This document shows, piece by piece, positions 38,301 through 49,463 of a DNA stretch of 64,000 nucleotides. The stretch comes from Burhinus oedicnemus (lineage: Eukaryota; Chordata; Aves; Charadriiformes; Burhinidae), in contig VFFE01007869.1 of assembly GCA_008921705.1 (NCBI GenBank), positions 312,723 to 376,722 on the forward strand. Direction: 5' to 3'. The notes under the pieces were generated by a model. That model ran no database searches and was not told the origin of the DNA. It saw only the letters and a program-made list of their open reading frames with translations. A program made the position numbers and the translations under genes. Numbering within the stretch: position 1 is the stretch's first letter; each line of letters starts with the position of its first letter.

Positions 38301-41300
38301 GCTGCCCAGTTCTGCTTCCTATGCATGAATTCTCCCCCAGATTTGGTTTTGCGTCTGCGGGAGCTGCAGTTGGCCATGCCAGAGGGTCCCACATCAGGGG
38401 CACACACCTGTGAGAAGGTGCTTCGACAAAGGGCTGTAAAGGTTTGGCTACTTTAAACTGTGTATCCTCAAAAAAAAAAAAAAAAAAAATCCCTCACGGC
38501 TTGTTTTTAACGGGAAAATGGGCTGCTTTTTAAGCCAAGCAGCTGGGGAAGGAGGGTCACCATGGGCCCCCGTGATGTCTCTGGGCTCCTCCTGATGCTG
38601 ACTACAGCCCTGGGCACCTCCTGCCACCTCCAGGCAGGTGAGACCAAGGCAGTTTTACTTTTTCCTTTTCCAAGCACATTTTCCTTATGTTGCTTCACAT
38701 TTTTCTAAACAGGTGTTTGCTACGCGGAGTTTGGCGTGCGGGTCCCCAAGACCACGGGCTCTGCCTACACCTACAGCTATGTGACGGTGGGGGAGTTTGT
38801 GGCGTTCTTCATCGGCTGGAACCTCATCCTGGAGTACCTGATCGGCACGGCCGCGGGCGCCAGCGCCCTCAGCAGCATGTTCGACTCGCTGGCCAACCAC
38901 ACCATCAGCCGCTGGATGATCAACAGCGTCGGGACGTTGAACGGACTAGGTACGTCATGCTGTGCATAGCTACCTGCATTAATTAGGGCCTGAAAAGTAA
39001 TTGGAAGCTCGTCAGAAGTCAGACATGGATATTAGGCTTCATTCATTATTTACCATCCGTCTGCCTCTGGTACTTTGCCTTTGCAGTCTGGTTCACGGAC
39101 AGGATTCAGGGGGATGGGATATATGACACTTTGAGCCCCTCCAGGATGAGCTAGCATTTAGCAGAATAAGCACCCAGAAAAATTAGACGAATGTCAGAGG
39201 CCAACGACAGCACAGGAGCACTTTATCCAGTGCAAGCACTCTGCTTGGCCCCGTTAAGACACACAGAGAGCCTTGTTAGAGAGTACAAGCTGGTGTCTAC
39301 AGTACTGCCATGTAGAAACTCAGGGCTGTGATGGTCCTATATGACCAGCAGTTCCAGCAACAGTCCGTGGTTCCTACCAGTAAACAGTTCCTACCAGTTC
39401 CTAACAGCTGTCCTATACCTGTGTCATGAAAACTTAATGTTTGTTTGATTTTTAATTAGTACTTGGCAGATGTTACGCAAACTGGGACCTGATCATTTGT
39501 TTGCTGCCCTCCCAAAACTCCTAACAGCGTCTTGAGGCACCAAGATTTACCACCTTAATAAAACAACTTTAGCTAGCAGAGGCAGGGGCATCTGGTGACC
39601 ACCTTTGCAATGAGACCAAGGAGTTCTGCAAAGCCTCAGGGTCAGAAAAGTGTTTAAAAAAAGCCCACACAGAGTTTCTAGAGATGCTGTCCACAGCTAT
39701 GGATGGAGAGTTACACACCTCTTTTCTCTTACTTAGGGAAAGGAGAGGAGTCATACCCTGACCTTCTTGCTCTGGTCATTGCTGTCATTGTCACCATCAT
39801 TGTGGCCATGGGGGTGAAGAACTCAGTGGGGCTGAACAACGTGCTCAACGTTATTAACCTGGCAGTCTGGATCTTCATCATGATTGCTGGTCTCTTCTAT
39901 GTCAAAGGTGACAACTGGTCTGAAGGGCAGTTCCTGCCATTTGGATGGCCGGGGGTAAGTCCTGGGCCCACGGAGGGTCACGCAGCACCTAAGCGGTGCC
40001 ACCCACCTGCCATGCACTCAGCTTTGCTCGTGGTGTACACACCCTACTTCCACTGCACTCCCCAAATCTCGACCCTGCTAAACCCACCTGCGCTTCGGCC
40101 AGGGACCTCCAGCTTCCAGCACTGCAGGCTTGGATCCAGACCTCCTCGCTCCACCAAACCCAAAGAGTACGGGCAATACTTTGCCTGTATCTCCTGCCAC
40201 CTCTTAAAATAATCCCAGAACTTTTCCAAAATGTACTCCAGGAGAGCCAAACTCCACGTGAAAGAATACCCCAGGAAATGCCACTAATTGCCAGGCAGTG
40301 GAGCAAAATGCAGTGGCCATTCGAGACCGGGCGCTCAGGAGGAGCTGGCTCAGCCTCTGCGGAGGGGGAGAGACTTGTGTTGGCTGGCTTTCAACAACAA
40401 TGTTCTCAAGCATTTGTTTTGAGCACTTCATAATGCCACCTGCCAGTACTTATTTTATGGATGTTCCCTCAAAGCTTACTGAGAATTTGGACATATTTGG
40501 CTTTTTTAGCTTGCTTGCACTGGTTTTTATCCAAGGATGAACAGAGACCGAAAATATCTCAGCTGGCCTAAACCCAAGATAATTTCTCAGATTTACACTG
40601 CTCGACTCCATCGGAGTTTTGTGCAGAAAAATAAGCAATAAAGTAAAGTAAACCAAGAATCTTGATTATTGAAAGGGTCCCAAACTGCCGTACAGTCCCT
40701 GCACCTCCCTTCAGTAAATCAATACTTCTCTGTCAGAGAACAACAGTGAGGAGAAGAGCGCTGAGTCCCATTTGAGAGCAGAGGTCATATTTACCTGTAG
40801 ATTGTGCTTGGCTTTTTATGCCATACAATAGGAATGAAAAAGAGAAAATAGAAAATAGCTGGTGTGCTCTAACTCAACACCCTGAATACCTCCTGGCAAA
40901 AATACAGAATTTTAAAAGATACATATCTGAAGCACATCAAAATCAACAGGATCTTCCCATCATTTTCAGCTAGTTGGTTGTCTCCCAAATTGTTTGTAAA
41001 AGTAAATCCACCACGGCACAAGCATGAGAGCCCCAGGAGCACAGGGAATAATTAAAAAAGCTAATTATATGTAGTCCCCTGAAATAGGTGGATTTTACTG
41101 TCTGCTCCATCACTAGACTGCTGAGATGGCAGAGACATGATGGGCACGTGGTACCCAGCTAGCTAGCTGTATGCGAGGGTTTTACAACTGCAAATTAGCT
41201 CACCCACAGCCACACAGTCTTTAGCCTGCTTCAGCGTTTCAATCCTATAAGCGTCCTTGCTAATATTGTATATTTTTTTTAAAAATCACATTAAAAAAAT

Positions 41301-44300
41301 AACTAAACAGTACAAATAATTCCCCATCCAAGCGCTCCAATGTGTGCTCCTAACCTGTCTGCAGCTTCCAAGCAAAACAGAGGTTGTTTGGAAAGCGGCG
41401 CACATCTGGCTGTTGCTGCTTTTCGGCTTCCTCTGCTAGCGGATCTTGCTGCCACATGCGACATCTTGCTAAGGTGGAACACGTAAACATGCTACAAATC
41501 TCTAATAATATAAACAGATTTGGGGTGGAGTATGGTGAAAGCAAACCTGAAATTGGTTAATTGTCTCTTCTGTCGCTGCCAGGATCTCCCAGCAGATTCG
41601 GGCACTGCGCGGGCACAGGTTTGTGGTGCACCACGAGTGAGCTGCAGACGCCACCGGTGCCTCAGGTTGCACGTTGAAATATTTTCCCTAGACCAGATCA
41701 CTGGGTTATGGGTCCCAGGGCCAGTCCCCAGATGGGAACACCCAACTTGACGGGTGCACCCCCCGATCTGCCCCACTCACCCTTTAGCTCACACAAGGCA
41801 GAACTGGGCTCCTTCATTTTTGCTCCGTTCCCTCTCCCAAGATACTCGTTTCTCCATGCAGGTGCTCAAAGGCGCTGCGACGTGTTTCTATGCCTTCATC
41901 GGCTTCGACATCATTGCTACCACGGGAGAAGAAGCAAAGAGTCCCAACACCTCCATCCCCTATGCTATCACAGCCTCGCTTGTCACATGCTTGACAGCAT
42001 ATGTGTCCGTAAGTACTAGCTATATGTATGTCAATGTACATAGACATATACGTATGCATATATATACACATATAAATATATATATTGTGTCCCTTCTGGG
42101 CATCTGTGTGGATTCCCCACCCCATGAGCCGGGGTTCCAGTGTGACCCTCAGACAAGGGCCCTTTCTTTGGTGGCAACTAAGACATCAGCCGTGTTTCCG
42201 TGTGACTGCAGTGTCCTGCCAAGCCTGCCCTCGGCCCCAGCTTGGTTTGCCCCCAGGCTCCTGTCACCCTGCTGAGATCCTTCTGACGGCTGCAGGGAGA
42301 TGGTGGCAGCCGTTTTTTTTCCCCTATACCTCATCCCATCCACACCTATTTTTGCATCCAGAAGTGCAAAGCTGAAGGAGCAGCAGCATTGCAGCAACCT
42401 TTCTCCATGTTTTTGGGAAAAGCAGCACTGCTTCTGCCAGAGATGTGGGAGAGGGTCCAAGTGAGCGGGAGGATGGGCAGGGATGGCTATGTGAGAGATA
42501 TCCAGCTGCTCTGCACCCCAAGAAATTCATGTCTGTACTCAGGGATTTTCCCTATAAAAGAGCAAAGTTGAGTCATGAAGGAGAAATAATACTGTTCTGA
42601 TCATTTCAAAGACACTTACCCACCTCCTGTCCTGCGGCATGGTGGGCTTCCCTCAAAACTAATTTCTCTTTGGCTCAAATCAAATCAGACCGTTGCCCCA
42701 AGCAATGCCATTTTGGGTTTTGGGTCTGTCCCATGGGGAGTGCATGACTCGGGCAGCGCTGTCCCCACACAGGAACGTGGCCACTGCGAGTGCTACTAAC
42801 CCCACCAAGTCCCACCAGCCTCCTGCATCACCACTGCAGCAAGGTTCAAGATGTCGCCTTGTTGCCTTCACAGGCCTTACCTCAAGCATTTTACATCCCC
42901 TCCGCAGGGGACATAAGGATATAATCCCAATCAGACTTGAAATTTTTAGGCTTTCCACCCTTGAGAAGCAGCTCCTGTGCCCTGTGAGTCCACAGCTGAC
43001 ACCCATGTCCTGCTCCTCTCGCCTTCCTCAGGTGAGCATCATCCTCACACTGATGGTGCCGTATGACGCCATCGACACTGAGTCCCCACTGATGGAAATG
43101 TTTGTGGCCCATGGCTTCTATGCAGCCAAGTTCATCGTTGCCATCGGGTCCGTGGCCGGCCTGACCGTCAGCTTGCTGGGCTCCCTCTTCCCAATGCCGA
43201 GAGTCATTTATGCCATGGCTGGTGATGGGCTGCTCTTCAGGTCAGTCATGCCCATAATGGCATTTATTTTTGCACCCTTGGGACCGAAAGGAAAGCGTGC
43301 TGGGGGACACTGGGACTGTCCTGCACCCAGACAGCCCGGTGCCATCCCCGCAGGGAGCACAGAGCACGTACAGACTCGATGCTTGCAGAACAGGGCAAAC
43401 ACCCAAGCAAAATCCTGGGGGAAATAAATCAGGAGAGATCTATGCAAAAGTTTCTCATTTGATGCTGGTACCTAGAGATTCAGCTTATGGGAGGATGAGC
43501 ATTTAATTCAAGAGTTACTTGCAAAGGAGAGCAGCTCAAATGCATAAATTTTTGGCACTTATTTGCAAGTGTCCCAGTCCTCATTTCAGATTGCACAGAG
43601 CTGGTTAGACCTAGGTCTAACTCCAGAGCCAACCTCAGCAGTATTTCCAGTCTCTGGCTGTCTGGAGTCTAAGGTCCAAAAAGCAATAAGAGCTGAAGGT
43701 TCACAGCTCTGAGCCTGGTCCCTCCAGCCAGGTAAGGGTTATTGTCACAGGGAACCCCTGTGATCTGCAATTTTAACTTTCTGCAACTGTTTCACACTCC
43801 AGATTTTTATCCCACATCAGTTCTTACACGGAAACTCCTGTAGTGGCTTGTATTGTCTCCGGATTCCTCGCAGCATTGCTCTCCTTGCTGGTCAGCCTAC
43901 GGGACCTAATAGAAATGATGTCCATTGGCACGCTGCTTGCCTACACACTCGTCTCTGTCTGTGTCCTGCTTCTCCGATACCAGCCCGAGAGCGACATTGA
44001 TGGCTTCGTCAAATTCCTCTCTGAGGAGCACACCAAGAAGAAGGAGGGCATCCTGGCCGACTGTGAGAAGGAAGCTTGCTCCCCAGGGAGTGAAGGAGAA
44101 GAGTTTGCTGGCCCACCGACCAACACATGTGGGGCAAAAAATCTGCCATCACTGGGGGATAACGAGATGCTAATAGGGAAATCCGATAAATCCACCTACA
44201 ATGTGAATCACCCCAATTATGGCACGGTGGACATGACCTCAGGGATAGAGGCAGATGAGTCTGAGAACATCTACCTCATCAAGCTGAAGAAGTTGATTGG

Positions 44301-47300
44301 CCCTCGCTACTACACAATGAGGATCCACCTCGGACTGCCAGGAAAAATGGACCGCCCCACGGTGGCCACCGGCCACACGGTCACCACCTGCGTGCTTCTG
44401 CTCTTTGTCCTGATGTTCATCTTCTGCTCCTTCATCATTTTTGGGGCAGACTACATCTACGAGCAGAGCTGGTGGGCTGTCCTCCTCGTCGTGCTGATGA
44501 TCCTGCTCATTGTCGTGCTGGTGTTTGTGATCTTGCAGCAGCCGGAAAACCCCAAGAAGCTGCCCTACATGGCACCTTGTCTACCCTTCGTCCCTGCTTT
44601 TGCTATGCTGGTGAATATCTATCTTATGCTGAAGCTCTCCACAGTCACATGGATCCGATTTGCCGTCTGGTGTTTTGTGGGTGAGTCCCAGATGTATTTA
44701 TTTTGATTTTTTAACTGGCGCTCTTTTGAAAGGATATTAATAATAACTTCCCTAATTAGAGTGCTTAGGCTGATGCTTCTTCAGCTGGGACATACCCAGT
44801 CCTTTGCATTTGCCCCTTGTCATCCTGAAGTTCTTAGAAACCTCAGTTAATCAAGCCCCAGAACCACAGCTAAATGGAAAATTACACCTCCAGAAAATGT
44901 CAGTTTGATGGAAGTAAACTGCTCCATGCAAAGGTGACTATTTTGATGAGTCTTTTGATGCAAAGTAGGTGGGTTTTGGAAATTGCTTTGCAGACAGGTT
45001 TCCTACAGAAATCTGCCTGCTTTCTTGCTATTTCACCCACTTGAGCTCTTCAGCAGCCCACACCAAAATCTCAGCACTGCATTTCCAAAGCCCAGAGCTG
45101 CCCAACCCCAACAGTCCTGGGAGAGACAGAGCCAAGGGATCTGTGGACTGTATCTCCTGTTCTTGGTCTAAGTCCTTAACTTTGTGGCTGGGGGATCTCT
45201 GGACTCACAGGCTTTGCTGTGGACCTTTTTTTTGCCAAATTTAGGCTTCCTGGCACATAGCCAGGAGCCTGACATGTCCATAGTTTCCCTTGCTTGGTAT
45301 TTCAGCCCACTTAGTCCACAAACCCAAGAGAGAAAGAGCAACTCTCATAACTCCTCCTGAAGTCTCCCAAGTCTTGACTACAGAGAACTGAAACAACAAG
45401 ACAATATCAAAGCCAAGAACTCTTTACAGGGAAATAATAACCCTATGGATAAATTTATATTTTGCAGCAGGCCACAGGAGCCCCAGTTGCAGACAACAGA
45501 CCCTGAGCATGGTGCCAACACCCAAAAGGACCATCCCTGGCCAAGTATCCCACCAGCAGCCCTCCCCTTTGGGTACAGGGTTCGGGGTCCTGGGCTGAAA
45601 GTGAGAAAATGGTGGGGAAAGAGAATGAGGATTGATGTAAAGGTCATAGTCAGCTACCACCTCCCATAAAGGCAGAATCACCTCTTCTGAGGGAGGGGTG
45701 GACAGGCACAGGCCACCACACTGGGCTTACTAGTCTTCATGATTTTCTCAGGTGCCTCCTGATGTTTGACCTCAGGTGGCAGAAGCAGAAGATGGCATGA
45801 ACAGACCACAGATCTCCCTTTGGCATTTCAGAGAGTTTAGAGTAGGCTCATGGTTTGCATCCTTCAGGGGGAGGTTGCTACCATCTTTTTTCCTCCATTT
45901 TGCCGTTCCCACTTTTGCTTCATGGTGAGGACAGCAGCTATCCTGAGTCAGTCCTGCAAGACTGAGGTCCCATAGCAAAGCTCCATCTCTGAGAGTCCCC
46001 TAATCCCAAGGCAAGCTGTTGGGCAGTAGCTGCCACATTCACCCTTTGGGCTGGAAAAGATGTGGTCAGTGCTTTTTGGCCCTCAGAGGCAATAGGTGAA
46101 GTTGCAGACACAGAGAAAACCCTTCTACCTGGAAGCAAAGTGACTCCAAAACATCAATTTAATCCACTGTGATTAAATACTTTCCCCAGTGGGTACACCT
46201 GATAACTCTTCAGCTGCTAGCAACAGCAACGAGTCAATTAAACCACTCCATTAAGATGTGATGGACTCCACCAGCCCCATCCACAGCTGCTCATCTGTTG
46301 GGGGATGCACATCCCATTTGTTTTTCTAGCAGTGGTGTGTGGTTCAGCCGCACAGACTCTGGATTTAACCTCACAAGCAGTCCTCCGTGGGCAGTCCACG
46401 GCATGTGGAACAGTCTGGGTTTCTCTATGCATGTGTCTGGGGTAGCTTAATCCCAGGAGCCACTGGAAATTAGATATCCAGATACATTTGCTTCTGCAAA
46501 AAGCATTGGTGCAGGAAGGTGAGATCAGGTAGGGCTAGAGGGAGAAGATGAAATGAAACTCCTGAAGGGAGGAATACAGGATTTCAGAGCTGTTTCGATA
46601 CCAAATATGCTCATCCTGACAACCCTGGGGCTGGCATGGCTGCAAGCACCAGCAGGAGGGAGATTGAGTGCATAAGAAAACTCCAGAGAGAAAAGGATAT
46701 CTGGGAGGGTAACAGGGTGGAGTTGTGGGTTGTTGGCACTTGGGAGCCTCCACACGTCTGCTGGGAGCTGCTGTCCCACCAAAGCTGCAGATGGCACAAT
46801 CACGTGGCCAGCAGCGATCCCAGCTGATGTTTAAAACATACAGCCCTCGGGTCACAGCTGGCAGCCCGAAAACACAAACTCAACAGATTTGAAGAGCAGA
46901 CATCAACTACAAAATACACTGGCTTAAAAAATATAGGAATATTTAGATACACTTAACCTTTGCCCACTGGTGCCAACCCAGTGTTGGATGGGAGGATGCT
47001 GGCGGTGAGCTGGGCCGGATCCGCCCCCCCCCACCCCTGACATGGGTTTTGGGGGGTAGGTGCTGTTTTGGGGCATGGCGTGTTTATAGTGATGTTTTAT
47101 CCAGGGCGGGGGGCCGGTGTGGGCAGCTGGGTTCCAACCCTCTCCCCCTCACCCACCGCAGGTCTGCTCATCTACTTTGGCTACGGGATGTGGAACAGCA
47201 CGCTGGAGATCAGCGCCCGGGAGGAGGCCCTCCACCAGAGCACCTACCAGCGCTACGACGTGGACGTCGACCCCTTCTCCGTGGATGAAGGCTTATCCTA

Positions 47301-47484
47301 TGCCACCGAGGGTGAGGGCTACCCGGGCTGGAGTCCCTCTGAGGACAAGAGCTTCTCGTACCAGCAAATGGCAGGAGCAAAGGAAAGCCATCGGACGAGT
47401 AGCAGATCGAAAAGCAAAGGCAGGCACAAACCGCCATCGGAGGCTCTTATCGCCAATGATGAGTTGGACTACTCGCCTGAGTAG
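32069..47484 (+). CDS. SLC7A14: SLC7A14, lysosomal APC-superfamily amino-acid/GABA transporter, complete spliced CDS
   Basis: Seven coding exons join to 2,316 bases, 771 residues plus TAG, the same length as I recall for the human protein. Coordinates are 32069-32372, 38713-38949, 39737-39954, 41862-42008, 43032-43240, 43803-44680 and 47162-47484. All introns are GT-AG and phases (1,1,0,0,2,1) close without a frame break. The family is SLC7 CAT-type, a multi-pass membrane carrier. The unwound TM1 motif G64-S65...G68-T69-G70 is intact. Two membrane blocks flank a large cytosolic loop in exon 7, and the tail ends in DELDYSPE. Established knowledge: SLC7A14 acts at lysosomes, is expressed in brain and retina, and human variants are linked to retinitis pigmentosa; lysosomal GABA import has been reported. 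The start is fixed by an upstream in-frame stop and a good Kozak context (CAGCCATGA). No truncation or broken residue was seen. Convergent with CLDN11. Confidence 0.97.
36354..36403. repeat. Degenerate (AAT)n/(AAC)n repeat
   Basis: An AAT run passes into AAC and mixed A-rich triplets ending in TAATAATT. It lies within the SLC7A14 intron. Confidence 0.8.
38470..38489. repeat. A20 homopolymer
   Basis: Twenty adenines, about 220 bases upstream of the 38,713 exon. Slippage-prone in sequencing, so its length is uncertain. Confidence 0.9.
38713..38949 (+). CDS. SLC7A14: SLC7A14 coding exon 2 (residues 102-181)
   Basis: Encodes [20 protein letters not shown] and the following membrane segments TM3-TM4, highly conserved with the human protein. 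An N-glycosylation sequon N163-H-T lies in the loop after them. Acceptor TTTTCTAAACAG, donor G|GTACGT; both ends are phase 1. Confidence 0.97.
38950..39736 (+). other. SLC7A14 intron after coding exon 2
   Basis: 787 bases, GT-AG. Nothing recognised inside, apart from a short local duplication of the word GTTCCTACCAG near 39,368-39,405. Confidence 0.9.
39737..39954 (+). CDS. SLC7A14: SLC7A14 coding exon 3 (residues 181-253)
   Basis: Encodes the conserved [13 protein letters not shown] start, a membrane segment rich in I/V, and [17 protein letters not shown]. The end of the exon ([19 protein letters not shown]) varies relative to mammals, as expected of a lumenal loop. Acceptor TTACTTAG, donor GGG|GTAAGT, phase 0. 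Confidence 0.97.
39955..41861 (+). other. SLC7A14 intron after coding exon 3
   Basis: 1,907 bases, GT-AG. Reading through the donor stays open for about 85 more codons in frame with the exon, but the added sequence resembles no transporter and is read as chance. No other content recognised. Confidence 0.9.
41862..42008 (+). CDS. SLC7A14: SLC7A14 coding exon 4 (residues 254-302)
   Basis: 147 bases, phase 0 on both sides. Carries the CAT-family signature [19 protein letters not shown] followed by [10 protein letters not shown]. This region contributes to the substrate pathway in CAT-type carriers. Acceptor CTCCATGCAG, donor TCC|GTAAGT. Confidence 0.97.
42009..43031 (+). other. SLC7A14 intron after coding exon 4
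   Basis: 1,023 bases, GT-AG. The first 90 bases are a TA/TG/CA-rich alternating purine-pyrimidine tract (about 42,018-42,086). No exon recognised. Confidence 0.9.
43032..43240 (+). CDS. SLC7A14: SLC7A14 coding exon 5 (residues 303-372)
   Basis: Encodes [20 protein letters not shown], then [14 protein letters not shown] and the highly conserved [20 protein letters not shown] stretch. Acceptor TTCCTCAG, donor AG|GTCAGT. It ends in phase 2, with Arg372 split across the junction. Confidence 0.97.
43241..43802 (+). other. SLC7A14 intron after coding exon 5
   Basis: 562 bases, GT-AG. Contains a perfect 18-base palindrome at 43,604-43,621. No exon recognised. Confidence 0.9.
43803..44680 (+). CDS. 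SLC7A14: SLC7A14 coding exon 6 (residues 372-665), large cytosolic loop and late TMs
   Basis: The 878-base exon encodes two membrane segments, a cytosolic loop of about 150 residues ([10 protein letters not shown] to GLPGKMDRP) and then further hydrophobic segments including [14 protein letters not shown] and [16 protein letters not shown]. The loop holds D491-N-E-M-L-I, which fits the acidic dileucine consensus [DE]xxxL[LI] used for lysosomal sorting; that role is inferred. Acceptor CACACTCCAG, donor G|GTGAGT. Confidence 0.97.
44681..47161 (+). other. SLC7A14 last intron
   Basis: 2,481 bases, GT-AG. G-rich at its 3' end, with a quadruplex-type motif at 47,104-47,131 just before the acceptor. 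No exon recognised; antisense open frames near 46.5-46.9 kb look like chance. Confidence 0.9.
47104..47131 (+). other. Intronic G-quadruplex motif before last exon
   Basis: Four guanine runs with loops of 1, 7 and 5 bases, ending 30 bases before the acceptor AG at 47,160-47,161, so it covers the likely branch-point zone. Confidence 0.55.
47162..47484 (+). CDS. SLC7A14: SLC7A14 last coding exon (residues 665-771 and stop)
   Basis: Starts with [20 protein letters not shown] (last membrane segment with an NST sequon), then the cytosolic tail. The tail has a serine/lysine-rich basic patch ([13 protein letters not shown]) and the conserved end [16 protein letters not shown] at 47,482-47,484. The middle of the tail ([15 protein letters not shown]) is the least conserved part. 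Acceptor CACCCACCGCAG. Confidence 0.97.
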
Positions 47485-48963
47485 TGGGGCAGGCAGCGGG
47501 GCGCCACACCACCCAGCTGATGAGGAAGGGTGCCCATGGCTCCCCTGTCCTGTCCCATCCTCCCCGGGTCCTCCACCACCACCCCGCTCACCTCTGGTCC
47601 TCGGGACACGCTCTGTGATTGATGTTGACCATGAACCAAACACACCCGTGGCCCATCCTGGCTCCACCAGTCGGCTCCCACTCTGGTGAATGCCAGCCGA
47701 TCCCCTGGCACCGGTTGATCTCTCAGCACCGGCTGCGCCAGCAGAGGTGGTGGAGTGGGTGATGTGCCAAACTGGGAGGGCGTTGAGAGGTGGAAGGAGC
47801 CGCATGAAGGGACGAGATGAGTTGTCCCCAGAGAATGTCCACCCGATGGCCACAGCAGTGGGATGCCACTCTTAAATTTCTGGCACTTTCTTAGCACGTG
47901 TGTTTTCTTCTTTGAACCACCTGGAAGTAATAGCTCAGCCAGAGGGACAGATGGGTAGGCAGGTATGAAATGGAGATGGACAAACCCCTTTCAAGGGAGT
48001 AGCTCAGAGGTGGATCCAGGAATGCTGGTCCCATCATACAGCATTTCCACGGCCCGTTCTGGTGCAAAGGGACTCGGTGCACATAGCAGTGCAACCCCCA
48101 TGTCCATCTCCACAGCCCAAATCCAAGCATCCCAAATGCTGGGAATCAAAATTAGTCCATGTCTCAATCAAACCTTGAAATCCCAGCACAGCCAAACATC
48201 CCAAATCTGTGGTTGGGAGCCTGGTCCCATTTCTGGTCACGGTGAGGGCTGTGAGCCACTCTTGGCTCCACCCAGCTTGTGCAAATGGTCAACGAGAACC
48301 ACATGCCGTTTCTCTGAGCATCGCTGGTCTGAGGCTGGACACGGTTTCCACCACGTTGTGTCTTTTACAAAAATGACTACGTTGTAATTCCCTCACTGTG
48401 GTGGGCACATTTCAGCACTCGCTCTGGCCTTGGTACTTCAGGGACGTGTCCATGCCCCTGCAAAATAGGAATGTCTGTGGGTCCGTCACGTCTCAGCAGA
48501 GCTGGGCCATGTGTGGCAAGTGGAGAGGACTCAGCTGCTGAAACCTCCCTCCCTGCTGTCGTCTACCTTGTACCATTTTCTCTGTTTCTGACCCCGGCTT
48601 GGTGGATGCTGTTTGAAAAAATAGTGAAATGCTGCTTATTCTACAAGTGTCCCTATTTCAGTTTGAAACCAAACAGAGCTGGTGGCTCACAGGGCAGAGG
48701 TGGTCAGCAGGTGGACTTATCTTATAGTTAAACCCTCCGGTACGGCCCAAGCATGGCCATGACCCACAGCAGTGCCATCAGGTTCCCTGCCACCGGTGTC
48801 CCTGCTGCACCATCGGCGGTGACGGGGTTTGGTCGCAGCCACCATCTCCTCCAGCACAGACAGCAGCTGCACTGCTGAGTCAGCAATTAGCAGCAGGTTC
48901 AATTCTGGAGCCCGTCACCAACATGCTTGGTTTAAAACACTGCAATGGAGGAACATCCTTTTG

Positions 48964-48969
48964 AATAAA
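48964..48969 (+). terminator. Candidate proximal poly(A) signal AATAAA
   Basis: Canonical hexamer about 1.48 kb after the SLC7A14 stop codon. No strong GT-rich element follows at once, so use is uncertain. Confidence 0.3.
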
Positions 48970-49463
48970 TAATAACCAAGGAAACGCCCCATCAGACAGC
49001 AACACCCATCCTCCTCCTGGCTGCCAAAGGCTGCAGCTGGATCCCCCAGAGCAGACCAACTCCCAGCACCAGGGGCTGTTGCTGGCATCCCAGGGGACAA
49101 TTTAACATCGATGGGGCATGAGGCAGGATTTCCAATGTGTGATGCTGAGAACCATTAGTTGCTTTGGTTTGCTGGATGAGGCTCAGCCCCTCAAAACACA
49201 GCACAGAACTGGCCTGGCACCCTTTGTGGGCAAGCGAGCTGCCGGGTGCAGAGGGTCCCTGGACCCGCACCCATCCCTGTGACTCCTGGGGCTCAAGGGC
49301 TCAAGGGAGACACTCTGTCTGCAGCTGCAAAAGTTTCCCACCTACAGCTCCTGTCCCAAATGGTCACAAACTACAGTCCTTTTCCCAGTGGAGAAGAGCA
49401 TCTGATTCTGCATGACTTAACCCAGAGCGCCCTGGGCAAGCCAAATGAAGTTTGGTTCATGAG

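Larger units (their letters stand above)
32373..38712 (+). other. SLC7A14 intron after coding exon 1
   Basis: 6,340 bases, GT-AG. I see no exon inside; the next exon continues the protein without missing residues. It holds an interrupted (AAT)/(AAC) trinucleotide repeat at 36,354 and an A20 tract at 38,470. The open frames in it, including a 142-codon one at 33,180, match nothing I recognise. Confidence 0.9.

Noticed and set aside
39955..40212. Read-through extension of SLC7A14 coding exon 3 past its donor
   Set aside because: The donor GGG|GTAAGT is strong and the next exon restores the conserved protein in frame; the extension has no transporter character.
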